Shown here piece by piece: positions 17,877 to 26,318 of a stretch of DNA of 64,000 nucleotides; the first letter of the stretch is position 1; each line of letters opens with the position of its first letter. Both the position numbers and the translations under genes were made by a program. This DNA comes from a virus. The stretch lies in the IMG/VR virus record IMGVR_UViG_3300020159_002453, positions 1 to 64,000 of that record; one strand, written 5' to 3'. The notes below the pieces were generated by a model, which worked only from the letters and a program-made list of their open reading frames with translations, ran no database searches and was not told the origin of the DNA.

Positions 17877-18560
17877 TTACTGCTTAAAGTAACGGTCATG
17901 TATTATCATATGACCTCTTTGAGCTAAATTGAGACCTACTTCTCCAAAAGAGCCTTGGCCTTTATGATAGGCCGGAAATGTAGTTATGTATCTATTGTTT
18001 TCTTTATCTCTGATCCGTTCTCCGACTGCTTGTAATTTGTAACCGGCGTTAACAGTCTTAAAACAAAAGTCTATATCTTCTCCATAACCTGGACTAAAGA
18101 TTTCATCTAGATAGTTAAATTTCTCTAATATACTCTTTTGTAGACCCACACAAAAGAATGGGAAATATAGTTTACCACCTGCATACATGTCAGCAGCGCA
18201 GGTAACTGACACTTGAGAGTCTTCTCTCAATGGGCTAATAAGCTGGTTTACCCATTCATGCCTTGGGGCATAAGTTAAAAACGTCACATCGGTGTTTAAC
18301 AGTACAATATACGGGGTAGAAGCATGCTTTAATCCTATATTAGCTGCTTTAGTAAAACCAAGTGCATCTTTATACCAAATAAAGTTTATATTCTTATGAT
18401 CTAAACTTAAGAGATATTCAGCACTCTCTTTATCACTACCATTGCACACCACCAACACGTTTATAGAATCCATATGAGTTGTATCAATAATAGATTGTAT
18501 ACACTCTTTTAATAAGCTTACAGGCTTGTAAGCCGGTATTACTATAGTAACGTCATTCAT
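17877..18560 (-). CDS. Family 2 glycosyltransferase
   Basis: A GT-A fold enzyme that would transfer a sugar from a nucleotide-sugar donor. It opens with VTIVIPAYKPVSLLKECIQS. It has a DxD-like NTDV motif at about residue 90, and the GEDIDFCF acceptor/base motif near residue 160. I start it at the ATG ending at 18560, because the reading frame upstream (to 18647) is a hydrophobic stretch overlapping the endonuclease gene. It is a paralogue of the N-terminal domain at 23720 (both have FSPGxGEDIDFC). The target, virion protein, DNA base or host surface, is unknown. Confidence 0.8.
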   Translation of the reverse strand: MNDVTIVIPAYKPVSLLKECIQSIIDTTHMDSINVLVVCNGSDKESAEYLLSLDHKNINFIWYKDALGFTKAANIGLKHASTPYIVLLNTDVTFLTYAPRHEWVNQLISPLREDSQVSVTCAADMYAGGKLYFPFFCVGLQKSILEKFNYLDEIFSPGYGEDIDFCFKTVNAGYKLQAVGERIRDKENNRYITTFPAYHKGQGSFGEVGLNLAQRGHMIIHDRYFKQ

Positions 18561-18628
18561 GTAGTTAATTACAATAGGGTTACAAATATACAATAAGAGT
18601 AAAGATAAAGCCTGTTTTATACTTGTTC

Positions 18629-20125
18629 TTAGTATTCTGCGGTCCAATCAAATAGCATGTGACCGGAGTCGAATACTCTGTAGTGCTTATTATTGTACAT
18701 ATTCTGTACTTCAGTTAATTTAGAGTCAAAATGTTTTAATTTTTTATTTAAAACGGATTTACGAAAGTTAAACCGATGATGTCTTTCTTTATAGCTTGGA
18801 CCTAAACAGTACCAATAATTAGGCACGGTGTTTTTTACAAATTTAAAGCCTATTTTTTTGTATACATCCCCTTGGGACCACCTTAAATCGCAGTAACTGT
18901 ATACCCGAGTTGGTTTTTGCAATTCAATAAAACCTTTAAATAATTTACCGGCCGCCCCTAAAATATAAAAACTATTAATTGAAGCAAATCTACTAAGCTC
19001 CCAACCGGCATCCATATTAACATAACCTAAAACTCGGCGCGGTCTAGCAAAAGTCATAACCGATACAAGTCTATTCTTCCAAAATAAGCCTAGATTAATC
19101 TGAGATTTATCCGCGCCCTGTATATGATATTTATTAAGAAATTTATTCTTAATAACGTTATCTATTTTTTTAACCACACACACTCGCGCGCCAATTTTAT
19201 ATTTAACTTTTTGCAAGATATTTCTTAAACGAAAGAAAACAATATCCAGAGATTTATCGATTTCATCAGTAAAAATTTGCAGTAGTCTTATTTCTTGTTT
19301 GTTACAATCCTCGAGTTTATTGTATATATTTTGTGCTTCACTATGCCAATATAAACCATTAATTTCAATACCTATTTTTTGTTCCGGTAAATAAATATCT
19401 AATTCTTTTTTATTATTTAGTACAGCTCTCGTATTTTTTTCATAAGGCGTATTGAGTCTACATAAGCAGTCTCTTATTATTTTTTCATAATTTGATGTCT
19501 TTGTATGACAATCCCAACACAGAGACTGAAAACGAAGCCTAGTGGTTTCGTCCTTGTTATTGTATCTAGGGGAAATCGAAACGTGATTAATCTTACAGTT
19601 ATCACACTTAGGTACTGCTTTTAAATCTCTTTTAATTATATGTATTTTTTCTTCCCCTGTTAATTGCTCAGAATTAATTTCAGTGTTACTATTAATGTAT
19701 AGACTTAATCTTGCGTTCCATTTTTCACTTTTTGTAATATTTTTACATGTTGGGCGAGCTTTAATTTCTTGTACTACATCAAAATCCGATAACGATAATA
19801 TATCTATTTTTTCTGGCCAATTGCCAGTTATTTGACTACTGCCTTGACATTTTTTTGAGCAAAACTTCTGTAATCTATTTGCCCCTTTAGCCAAATTTAC
19901 TATCTGTTTATTACATACTATACATTGTGGTATATTTTTAATATCATTACGAATATAATACAAATACGTCTGTATAGTTGTTTCTTCATTAAATAAATTG
20001 TTATTTTTTGTATATTGTAATATCTTTTTAGAGAAAAAAGAATCCTTCTTTAGACCACGAAAATGGTCAACTGATTTAATATATTCTTTAAATTCGCTAT
20101 CGGACATAGTCTCTACTGGTTTCAT
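18629..20125 (-). CDS. Free-standing homing endonuclease, Vsr-like (EDxHD) type with zinc fingers
   Basis: This 498-residue protein has a Cys pair motif (CIVCNKQ, then FCSKKC, about residues 68-95), a second metal site (CDNCK, then CWDCH, about 180-220) and a Vsr/EDxHD-type nuclease core (LDIYLPEQKIGIEINGLYWHS, about 250-270). The C-terminal region ends in FRKSVLN and DSGHMLFDW. This layout matches phage homing endonucleases of the I-Bth0305I kind. It is inserted between the capsid gene and a glycosyltransferase, and is more AT-rich than its neighbours. It probably cuts capsid-region DNA of related phages. Confidence 0.8.
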   Translation of the reverse strand: MKPVETMSDSEFKEYIKSVDHFRGLKKDSFFSKKILQYTKNNNLFNEETTIQTYLYYIRNDIKNIPQCIVCNKQIVNLAKGANRLQKFCSKKCQGSSQITGNWPEKIDILSLSDFDVVQEIKARPTCKNITKSEKWNARLSLYINSNTEINSEQLTGEEKIHIIKRDLKAVPKCDNCKINHVSISPRYNNKDETTRLRFQSLCWDCHTKTSNYEKIIRDCLCRLNTPYEKNTRAVLNNKKELDIYLPEQKIGIEINGLYWHSEAQNIYNKLEDCNKQEIRLLQIFTDEIDKSLDIVFFRLRNILQKVKYKIGARVCVVKKIDNVIKNKFLNKYHIQGADKSQINLGLFWKNRLVSVMTFARPRRVLGYVNMDAGWELSRFASINSFYILGAAGKLFKGFIELQKPTRVYSYCDLRWSQGDVYKKIGFKFVKNTVPNYWYCLGPSYKERHHRFNFRKSVLNKKLKHFDSKLTEVQNMYNNKHYRVFDSGHMLFDWTAEY

Positions 20126-20169
20126 ATAATATAATTATACCATATCTAGTCAATATCAATATTAGTACA

Positions 20170-20200
20170 ATAAGAAACCTCACTATTTCTAGTGAGGTTT
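20170..20200 (-). terminator. Intrinsic terminator after the major capsid gene
   Basis: AAACCTCACT and AGTGAGGTTT form a perfect 10-bp stem with a six-base loop. On the minus strand it is followed by TTTCTTATT. It lies 41 bases beyond the gp23 stop, so it should separate capsid mRNA from the endonuclease gene. Confidence 0.7.
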
Positions 20201-20240
20201 GTAAAAATAATAACGTTAATTAACGTTAATATTGAATTAA

Positions 20241-21689
20241 TTAAAGAAACACAGACTGTGTTCCTGGTACGAAGCTTGTGCCAAGACCAGTCACGATAAT
20301 GAGATGGTAGTAGAGATTTGCGCCGAAAATATGATCAATTACACCATAACGGGTCATTAAACCAACTCTTGGAGCGAAATCGTTAGGACCAACGGTGCGT
20401 TGTACCAATACTGGGATGTATGGGCAGTAAACGATACCGGTGTCATAGTACTCTGTACCCTTATAGCCAAGAAGAGCATATTCAAGAGCGGTACCACGGG
20501 TACCTACTTGATATTGAGCTTCGGTGCGGGTATCACGGTAAACGTTGAAACGGCCACCAACGGTACCAACTTTAGCGATACCTACTGGTTGTGTGTTGAC
20601 GTTACCTTGTACGGAGAACCATTGGAATTCTGGGAGCATTTCTAACATTGCGCAAACACGTGGGGTTGCGACGATGAAGTTTGCTGCACCACGACGATTA
20701 CGGATAGCAACGCGGTTAGCTTCAACGATAATCTTGGCGTAGAAGTCACGATTACGTTCACCTAACCAACGGCCGTCAGCTGATACTGGAGACCAGACTG
20801 AGTAACCTTGACCGAAGCCAGCATTGATTGCTACTTGGCACATACGGATTACCATTTCGCGGTCGATTTCAGCTTGGATTTCGTAACTCATCGCATTGGT
20901 GAGTTCGTTGTCGATGTCGATACCGTTCATGTTCTTGAGATCTTGCTCAAGTTCAACGGACCAACGAGCTGCTAAACGACGTGTACCAGCTTCAACAGCT
21001 GTCTTTTCGAAAGCAACAACCATTTGCGGGATGTTACTTGAAAGCTCGAAGTTAGCTAAGAGATTTGCAACACCTTGGTCATTACCAACGATATTGAAAG
21101 CTTCAGAGCCTGTGATTGCTGTTGCGCCACCAGATAACCAACTTGCGGAAGTACCGGTAAAGCGGGTATTCATGTAATTCCAGCCTACTTCGGTACCGTC
21201 TGTTGGTACTGTCCAACCTTGTGGGCTGTTAGAAGCTGCGCCGTAAGCGCCGTCTGGACTTGTTGCGCCGAGTGGGTCTGCTTCGTATTTGTAACGAAGA
21301 GCAAACGCAAGACCTACTGGACCACTCATTGGTTGAACGCCAACGATTTCGTTGGTGATCAATTCTGGGAAGGTACGGCGGATCATTGGAATAAGGATCT
21401 TCGGTAAGCGGGCATCACCAGAAGCGTAGAAGTCGCTAGATGGTTTACCGCCGAAGCCCATGGATGCAGCAGAACCGAAAGAGCCGCCCGCGCCAGCTGT
21501 GTTGCTAGCTTCTCTTAAGCACCATTGTTCTTGATTTTCAAGAAGAATAGCGGTGTTTAAGCGAGTGTGGTCGTCTTTGATTGCTGGGGTTGCTTCATCA
21601 GCATGGTCGAGCAATGGGGCCCACTTTTTAAGAAGGCTTGATGCACGATCTTGATTGATGTAAGATTGTGATGGTTTTACTGATTTCAT
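20241..21689 (-). CDS. gp23: Major capsid protein, gp23-like
   Basis: This 482-residue protein has the gp23 hallmarks: LIPMIRRTFPELI followed by VGVQPMSGPVGLAFALRYKY (about 98-133), a central helical region with ELEQDLKNMNGIDIDNEL, then IVATPRVCAMLE, GGRFNVYRD and the C-terminal FAPRVGLMTRYG. T4 gp23 is cut after Glu65 in LTE|A. The equivalent here is CLRE|A at residue 60, which would leave a 422-residue mature subunit. It has its own promoter-like box upstream and terminators on both sides. GC content is higher than its neighbours, as in highly expressed capsid genes. Confidence 0.97.
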   Translation of the reverse strand: MKSVKPSQSYINQDRASSLLKKWAPLLDHADEATPAIKDDHTRLNTAILLENQEQWCLREASNTAGAGGSFGSAASMGFGGKPSSDFYASGDARLPKILIPMIRRTFPELITNEIVGVQPMSGPVGLAFALRYKYEADPLGATSPDGAYGAASNSPQGWTVPTDGTEVGWNYMNTRFTGTSASWLSGGATAITGSEAFNIVGNDQGVANLLANFELSSNIPQMVVAFEKTAVEAGTRRLAARWSVELEQDLKNMNGIDIDNELTNAMSYEIQAEIDREMVIRMCQVAINAGFGQGYSVWSPVSADGRWLGERNRDFYAKIIVEANRVAIRNRRGAANFIVATPRVCAMLEMLPEFQWFSVQGNVNTQPVGIAKVGTVGGRFNVYRDTRTEAQYQVGTRGTALEYALLGYKGTEYYDTGIVYCPYIPVLVQRTVGPNDFAPRVGLMTRYGVIDHIFGANLYYHLIIVTGLGTSFVPGTQSVFL

Positions 21690-21756
21690 ATTGTAATAAT
21701 ATTTGTTTTAACTGACATACCTCAAGTTCTTGACAGAACTTCAACGATTAGAAATA

Positions 21757-21764
21757 TACTTATA
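21757..21764 (-). promoter_or_regulatory. Candidate late promoter TATAAGTA for the capsid gene
   Basis: The minus strand reads TATAAGTA directly after the terminator T-run and 67 bases before the gp23 ATG. It matches the T4 late core TATAAATA in seven of eight positions. A strong separate late promoter for the capsid gene is expected. Confidence 0.55.
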
Positions 21765-21793
21765 AAAAAAGCCCCCTGTTTTAGGGGGCTTTT
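21765..21793 (-). terminator. Intrinsic terminator between gp22 and gp23
   Basis: AGCCCCC and GGGGGCT form a strong 7-bp GC stem with a seven-base loop. Seven T follow on the minus strand, and an A-run on the other side makes it near symmetrical. It lies 20 bases after the gp22 stop and ends the prohead-core transcript. Confidence 0.85.
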
Positions 21794-21812
21794 GTAAAAT
21801 AATCCGGATTGC

Positions 21813-22763
21813 TTAGTAAGCTTTCTTAGTAAGCTCTGTTACGTAAGCATTTGCTACGAAAGAAGCTCCGTCATTATCATCTGCAGTTGAGAATGACTTA
21901 GATTCGTTAAGGGTTTCAACTGGAGCTGAAACATCTACCCCACGGGTCTTTGGCTTAGCGGATTCTTTAAGAGTGATGTTTTCATCTTCTTCTTTTTTGT
22001 CATACATCTCAGAGACGTAATTGAAGTTTTCTTTAATAGCTTCCATTTTCTTTTCAGAAAGAACACGGAGCATATAGTTTTTCTTAGCAGATGGAAAGTT
22101 TTCTAACTTCTTTTCTAAGAAAAGTTGTTTTTCAGCATTTGCGGCTCTTTCAGTAACAACTTGAAGTTGTTTTTCGAGTTGCTTTGAACGTACGACTGCT
22201 TCGTCAATTTGTTGCTTACCATCGATAAGTGCTTCTTTAACGCTTTCGTTTACAAACTCGTCACTAAGACCCACTAAACGCTTAACTTCGTTAACAATCT
22301 TACGGGAACGAGCATTTTCAGTAGCTTCTTGAATTTGTTGAGCAGGAATTGCTTTGTCGATATAAAGGTCGATATAGTTTGAAAGCTGTTCAACTAATGT
22401 ATTCTTAAAGTTACTAGCTTCTTGTTGAAGGGCATTTTCGTAAACATTAATAAGGTTACCAAGCTTTTCAGATTGGCCCTCATCAAGTACAGTAAGGGCA
22501 TGTTGAAACTTAGCAGAGTGTGTTTCGTCAATACGAGCAACGATCTTATCGAGCTTTTCGGTATGATCAGCGTCGATAGCTTCTAATACTTGCTCAAGTT
22601 TGGTTGCGTATTCTTCGTCTTGTTTAACAAGAGCAGCTTCAACTGCGAGCTGAACTTTTTCCTCAGCTTTATTTTGAATTGCTTCGGAGATAACTTTAAG
22701 GGTTTCTTCAGAAAGAAAGTCTTTAGTAGCTTCTTTCAAGAGAGTATTAATGTCTTTGCTCAT
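21813..22763 (-). CDS. gp22: Prohead core scaffolding protein, gp22-like
   Basis: This 316-residue protein is almost wholly helical and charged: long coiled coil from about 30 to 250, then a disordered acidic tail. That is the build of T4 gp22 (269 aa), the main scaffold that shapes the prohead and is destroyed by gp21. Several Leu/Ile-x-Glu sites, such as LLKE|A at residue 11, could be cleavage points. The order gp21, small core protein, gp22, gp23 matches T4. A TATAAATA box lies ten bases before the start. Confidence 0.85.
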   Translation of the reverse strand: MSKDINTLLKEATKDFLSEETLKVISEAIQNKAEEKVQLAVEAALVKQDEEYATKLEQVLEAIDADHTEKLDKIVARIDETHSAKFQHALTVLDEGQSEKLGNLINVYENALQQEASNFKNTLVEQLSNYIDLYIDKAIPAQQIQEATENARSRKIVNEVKRLVGLSDEFVNESVKEALIDGKQQIDEAVVRSKQLEKQLQVVTERAANAEKQLFLEKKLENFPSAKKNYMLRVLSEKKMEAIKENFNYVSEMYDKKEEDENITLKESAKPKTRGVDVSAPVETLNESKSFSTADDNDGASFVANAYVTELTKKAY

Positions 22764-22772
22764 ATGATAATG

Positions 22773-22780
22773 TATTTATA
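22773..22780 (-). promoter_or_regulatory. TATAAATA box before gp22
   Basis: A perfect match to the T4 late promoter core lies on the minus strand, nine bases before the gp22 ATG. With T4 spacing the transcript would begin about four bases before the start codon. The AT-rich setting lowers certainty. Confidence 0.4.
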
Positions 22781-22846
22781 TTTATTGTTCTAAGGGTCAA
22801 AATCCCAGTTAATCTTAAATTAAATCCTAAATTGGATAAAATGGGG

Positions 22847-22996
22847 TTATTTCTTAGCAGTTAATTTTTGTTGCGCAACGCGAATACGGTGCTTAAGCTT
22901 TTCATTAACAATTTCAGCTAATGAGGAATCAGCTTTTTTAAAATTGTTACTACCAACATTGTTAATAAAATTGATGATGTGGTTCTTTTCTTTCAT
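22847..22996 (-). CDS. Small prohead core protein candidate (49 aa)
   Basis: A 49-residue gene starts at the ATG ending at 22996, one base after the gp21 stop. The protein begins MKEKNHIINFINN and has a basic amphipathic helix (SLAEIVNEKLKHRIRVAQQ). In T4 the small core proteins gp67 and gp68 are encoded beside gp21, so this is a positional counterpart. I see no direct similarity. It is highly charged and helical like other core proteins. Confidence 0.6.
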   Translation of the reverse strand: MKEKNHIINFINNVGSNNFKKADSSLAEIVNEKLKHRIRVAQQKLTAKK

Positions 22997-22997
22997 A

Positions 22998-23657
22998 TTA
23001 TTTAAGGTTGTTAATAAAGCGAATAATTTGCTCTCTTAAATAGAGATCTACGTCTTTACGTGGTAGCTTTGAAAGCTTACCTTCAAATTGGTCATATACT
23101 TCTTCAAAGCGGCCATCTTGCTTAACAATAAAGCTCTTTGATTCGAGAATACCGTTAACAAATGCGCCGGGAGCTGAAGGATCAGCTACACAGTCAATAG
23201 TGATAAGCTTCATGTTCTCAACATGGTTAACACCTTCTTTGTTTTCTAATTGACCTAAAGCTCTTGAAGACATGCCCATTTTTACACCGTCTTGTATAAG
23301 TGTACGCATAATCTCTCCCATTGGGGTACGTAAAATTTTGCTTTTGCCTTTAACCATGTTGCCTTCCATTCTTAATTCTGTGATTAAGTGGCAAGCACGT
23401 TCACTATTAACCGTAGCACTTTGTGGGTGCTCTAACTCTCCTAAAGCCCGGTTTTTAGAAACGAACTCTTCATTGTAACGAGCTACCTCTTGGGCCATCT
23501 CGTTTCTGCTATAAATACGGTTGTTGCGATTTTTTTCTTCTGCAACCATGTACACCCCTGATACATACATATTTGCAGGCTTATCTTTGTTTCCTTCTTC
23601 AATTAAGAAATCAAGACCTTCCGTGATCGGCGTTTGCGTGATAAGCTTGAGCAGCAT
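22998..23657 (-). CDS. gp21: Prohead core protease, gp21-like (peptidase S77)
   Basis: This 219-residue protease matures the prohead by cutting scaffold, capsid and internal proteins after Leu/Ile-x-Glu. The catalytic region is clear: NRIYSR (about 46-51), ALGELEHP with His77, the MGMSSRALG motif with nucleophile Ser130 or Ser131, and DCVADPSAPGAFV (about 155-167). T4 gp21 is 212 residues. Its own N-terminus holds PITE|G and FLIE|E sites, consistent with self-cleavage. It is the first gene of the leftward head block and diverges from the glycosyltransferase at 23720. Confidence 0.92.
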   Translation of the reverse strand: MLLKLITQTPITEGLDFLIEEGNKDKPANMYVSGVYMVAEEKNRNNRIYSRNEMAQEVARYNEEFVSKNRALGELEHPQSATVNSERACHLITELRMEGNMVKGKSKILRTPMGEIMRTLIQDGVKMGMSSRALGQLENKEGVNHVENMKLITIDCVADPSAPGAFVNGILESKSFIVKQDGRFEEVYDQFEGKLSKLPRKDVDLYLREQIIRFINNLK

Positions 23658-23719
23658 AATGTTTAATATTATTTAGGCGATCCCTTGCTTTTTCCCTGTT
23701 ATTTTGTAATATAACTGTA

Positions 23720-24781
23720 GTGAAACCAAAATATAGTATAATTATACCCACCTACAACCATCTAGAGGATTTTTTGGCTCCATGCCTACAAAGCATTATT
23801 AAGTATACCGATCTTAATACTGCCGAGGTGATTGTCGTAGCAAACGGTTGTGTGGATAGCACTCACAAATATGTAGAAGAACTTAGCTTAACATATCCTA
23901 GTATTAAGCTTATAGCTGAAGAAAAGGGGTTAGGTTACACCAAAGCTACTAACTTAGGTATTAAAGCTGCCCAAGGAGATTATTTAATATTACTCAATAA
24001 TGATACTGTGCTGTTAGACCAAAAACGTAATCAATGGATAGATATTATGGAAGAGCCATTTATTGATGATCCTAAGATGGGTATTACCGGGCCACTATTA
24101 CTTGGGGATAAAATTACCCAAGGCACCTTTATTGTATTCTTTTGTGCAATGGTTCCTAAGAAGCTATTTGATGAACTTGGCATACTTGATGAGATCTTTT
24201 CACCGGGTAGTGGAGAAGATATCGATTTCTGTGTACGTGCCGGTAAAGCTGGTTATAAGCACAAGATGGTTCCCGGTGAGCCATTAGAAAAGAAAGACAA
24301 GAAGATATATGCTGGATCGTTCCCTATCTATCACTATGCTGAAGGCACATTTGAACATGAAGAGAGCTACAGTAATGTAACATTTAAGCGTAATAGTTTA
24401 GTGAACCTGAAGCGTTACAATAACAACATTAAGTTGCATTTGACCCCATATGATGATAGTAAGATCTTTCCTACCCATGTAAGGGCGCATAAGGATAGTA
24501 AATGTAGCGATGTCATACTTGAGTGGGATAATATGGATATGGATAGTAATACGGTAAACGAGATTGCATTGTACAACTCTATACAATATGCTATGGATAA
24601 TCTTGATGTTTGCACTAAAGAGTGGTTTAGAGTGTTAAAACCAACCGGTAGAGTCGTAGCTATGATGCCAATGCAGTTTGCTGCAAAAGTTAAACAATCT
24701 CTTATTGATGCTGGTTTTAGATTTAACTGCATTCAAACTCACGATAACAAGAACGCATTTTTACAAGCAACCAAACCATGA
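23720..24781 (+). CDS. Family 2 glycosyltransferase with methyltransferase-like C-terminal tail
   Basis: The gene starts at a GTG. Residues 1-225 are a GT-A domain: YSIIIPTYNHLEDFL, DxD-like LLNNDTVLL (about 95) and GEDIDFCVR (about 165). Residues 255-353 differ and look like the last part of a SAM-dependent methyltransferase: SDVILEWDNMDM, then EWFRVLKPTGRVVAMMP and a final strand-helix. The SAM-binding start of such a domain is absent, so this tail may be a remnant or a recruited binding module. The gene is followed, with ATGA overlap, by two more glycosyltransferase genes. Confidence 0.8.
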   Translation: MKPKYSIIIPTYNHLEDFLAPCLQSIIKYTDLNTAEVIVVANGCVDSTHKYVEELSLTYPSIKLIAEEKGLGYTKATNLGIKAAQGDYLILLNNDTVLLDQKRNQWIDIMEEPFIDDPKMGITGPLLLGDKITQGTFIVFFCAMVPKKLFDELGILDEIFSPGSGEDIDFCVRAGKAGYKHKMVPGEPLEKKDKKIYAGSFPIYHYAEGTFEHEESYSNVTFKRNSLVNLKRYNNNIKLHLTPYDDSKIFPTHVRAHKDSKCSDVILEWDNMDMDSNTVNEIALYNSIQYAMDNLDVCTKEWFRVLKPTGRVVAMMPMQFAAKVKQSLIDAGFRFNCIQTHDNKNAFLQATKP

Positions 24782-25833
24782 CTACTGATAAAGTAACAGC
24801 TACAGTATCTACAAAAGGTAGATACCATAATACATTTCCTCTAGTACTAACCTCACTAGCCAATCAAACACTCAAGCCTTCTCGTCTTATTATATATGAT
24901 GATAATGATGCCTTAGAAGATTTGAGAGAGAACGAGATTTATAAGAACCTATTTGCTCTATTAAATAGAGTGGGTATTCAATGGGAAGTTACTGTGGGTG
25001 GCCGTAAAGGACAAATACATAACCATCAACGAGCATTAACTGATGTAAAGTCTGAATGGATCTGGCGATTGGATGATGATAATGTAATGGAGACTGATAC
25101 TCTAGAACGTTTATTCAGTCATACCCTCGGAGAAGCTAATAAAGACGTCGGCGCGGTTGGCCCATTGATTCTAGACCCTAAGAACCAAATTGGTCATTCA
25201 ATGGCTTCTAATAAGATGGAAGATATCTTTTTTGGTCTTAACATACAGTGGGTGGATAATGGCTCTAATAAAGTCATTGAAGTAGATCACCTACAGGGCA
25301 GCACTTTTATATTCCGTACAGAAGCTGCTAAACACGGCTATGATCTAAGACTATCTAAAGTCGGTCACCGAGAAGAAACCATTTTTACCCACGAAATTAA
25401 ACGTGCAGGTTGGAGATTACTTGTTGATACGAGTATTAAGACCTGGCATATGCGTTATGGTGCGGGTGGTATTAGAAGTCAAAACAATGTTAAGTTGTTT
25501 GAAAATGATGAAAAGATATTCCATGACTATCTTAGAAAATGGAAGATAGAGCCGACTAAGCTCAAGGTAATACCTTTAGATAGCGGTATTGGAGATCACT
25601 ACGCGTTTAGATCTATATTACCAAGCATTAAAGCTAAATTTAAAGACCATAGACTTGTTATCGGGGCATGTTACCCTGAGGTATTTAAAGATGAAACTGG
25701 TATTGAAATTATTAACCTATCAGAGGCTGCATCTTTTACTGATATAAAGGAACATAATATATATGGTTGGATGGATCGTCGTAACTGGAAGAAGTCTTTA
25801 TCTGAAGCCTATAGAGCAAAATATACCCAATGA
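24778..25833 (+). CDS. Glycosyltransferase: GT2 domain fused to the N-terminal half of a GT9 domain
   Basis: Residues 1-250 form a GT-A domain (VTATVSTKGRY, RLDDDNVMETDTL as DxD region near 98, HLQGSTFIF and a late WHMRYG). From about residue 258 the sequence changes to the first half of a GT9 (heptosyltransferase-like) GT-B enzyme: LKVIPLDSGIGDHYAFRSILP. The C-terminal half of that GT9 is encoded by the next gene, which overlaps by ATGA at 25830. The two products probably assemble into one GT9 catalytic unit. Confidence 0.75.
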   Translation: MTTDKVTATVSTKGRYHNTFPLVLTSLANQTLKPSRLIIYDDNDALEDLRENEIYKNLFALLNRVGIQWEVTVGGRKGQIHNHQRALTDVKSEWIWRLDDDNVMETDTLERLFSHTLGEANKDVGAVGPLILDPKNQIGHSMASNKMEDIFFGLNIQWVDNGSNKVIEVDHLQGSTFIFRTEAAKHGYDLRLSKVGHREETIFTHEIKRAGWRLLVDTSIKTWHMRYGAGGIRSQNNVKLFENDEKIFHDYLRKWKIEPTKLKVIPLDSGIGDHYAFRSILPSIKAKFKDHRLVIGACYPEVFKDETGIEIINLSEAASFTDIKEHNIYGWMDRRNWKKSLSEAYRAKYTQ

Positions 25834-26306
25834 AAAAAACAGTCCTTATAAGCCCGTTTGCCCAGCACTTACGCAACGGTAAACAAAACCCTAAGAACTT
25901 TCCGTATTGGAAAGAATTGGTCGCATTATTAATAAATGCAAACATAGATGTTATTCAAATAGGTTCTAGTAAAGATACCCCTATAGAGGGGGTTACAGAT
26001 TTTAGACGTAATCTCAAGCTTGCAGAAATTAAAGATCTCGTTACCCAATGTGATATTTGGATTTCTGTAGATAGCTTTTTGCAGCATTTAAACCACTTCT
26101 ATAAAGGTAAACCAGGTATTGTTATATTCTCACAATCAGACCCCCGTATCTTTGGATATAACGAGAACAATAACCTATTAAAGAACCGATCATACCTTAG
26201 AGATAAGCAATATTGGCTCTGGGAACAATGCGATTATAATATAGATGCATTTGTTACTGCTGAAGTAGTATTTGATACAGTTCAGAAATCACTAGAGGTA
26301 AAGTAA
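25830..26306 (+). CDS. C-terminal half of a GT9-type glycosyltransferase
   Basis: This 158-residue protein is the donor-binding half of a GT9 (ADP-heptose:LPS heptosyltransferase-like) enzyme. It shows VLISPFAQHLRNGKQNPKNFP, then VIQIGSSKD, LKLAEIKDLV, and the diagnostic DIWISVDSFLQHLNHFYKGKP with IFSQSDPRIFGY. Alone it lacks the acceptor half, which is fused to the previous protein. The two genes share ATGA, so their products are made together. It could equally mark a frameshift split of one ancestral gene, but the clean start/stop overlap suggests a stable arrangement. Confidence 0.75.
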   Translation: MKKTVLISPFAQHLRNGKQNPKNFPYWKELVALLINANIDVIQIGSSKDTPIEGVTDFRRNLKLAEIKDLVTQCDIWISVDSFLQHLNHFYKGKPGIVIFSQSDPRIFGYNENNNLLKNRSYLRDKQYWLWEQCDYNIDAFVTAEVVFDTVQKSLEVK

Positions 26307-26318
26307 GTAATAGACAGT

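Noticed and set aside
17877-18647. Longer glycosyltransferase start at 18647
   Set aside because: The extra 29 residues overlap the endonuclease gene and precede the normal GT2 opening.
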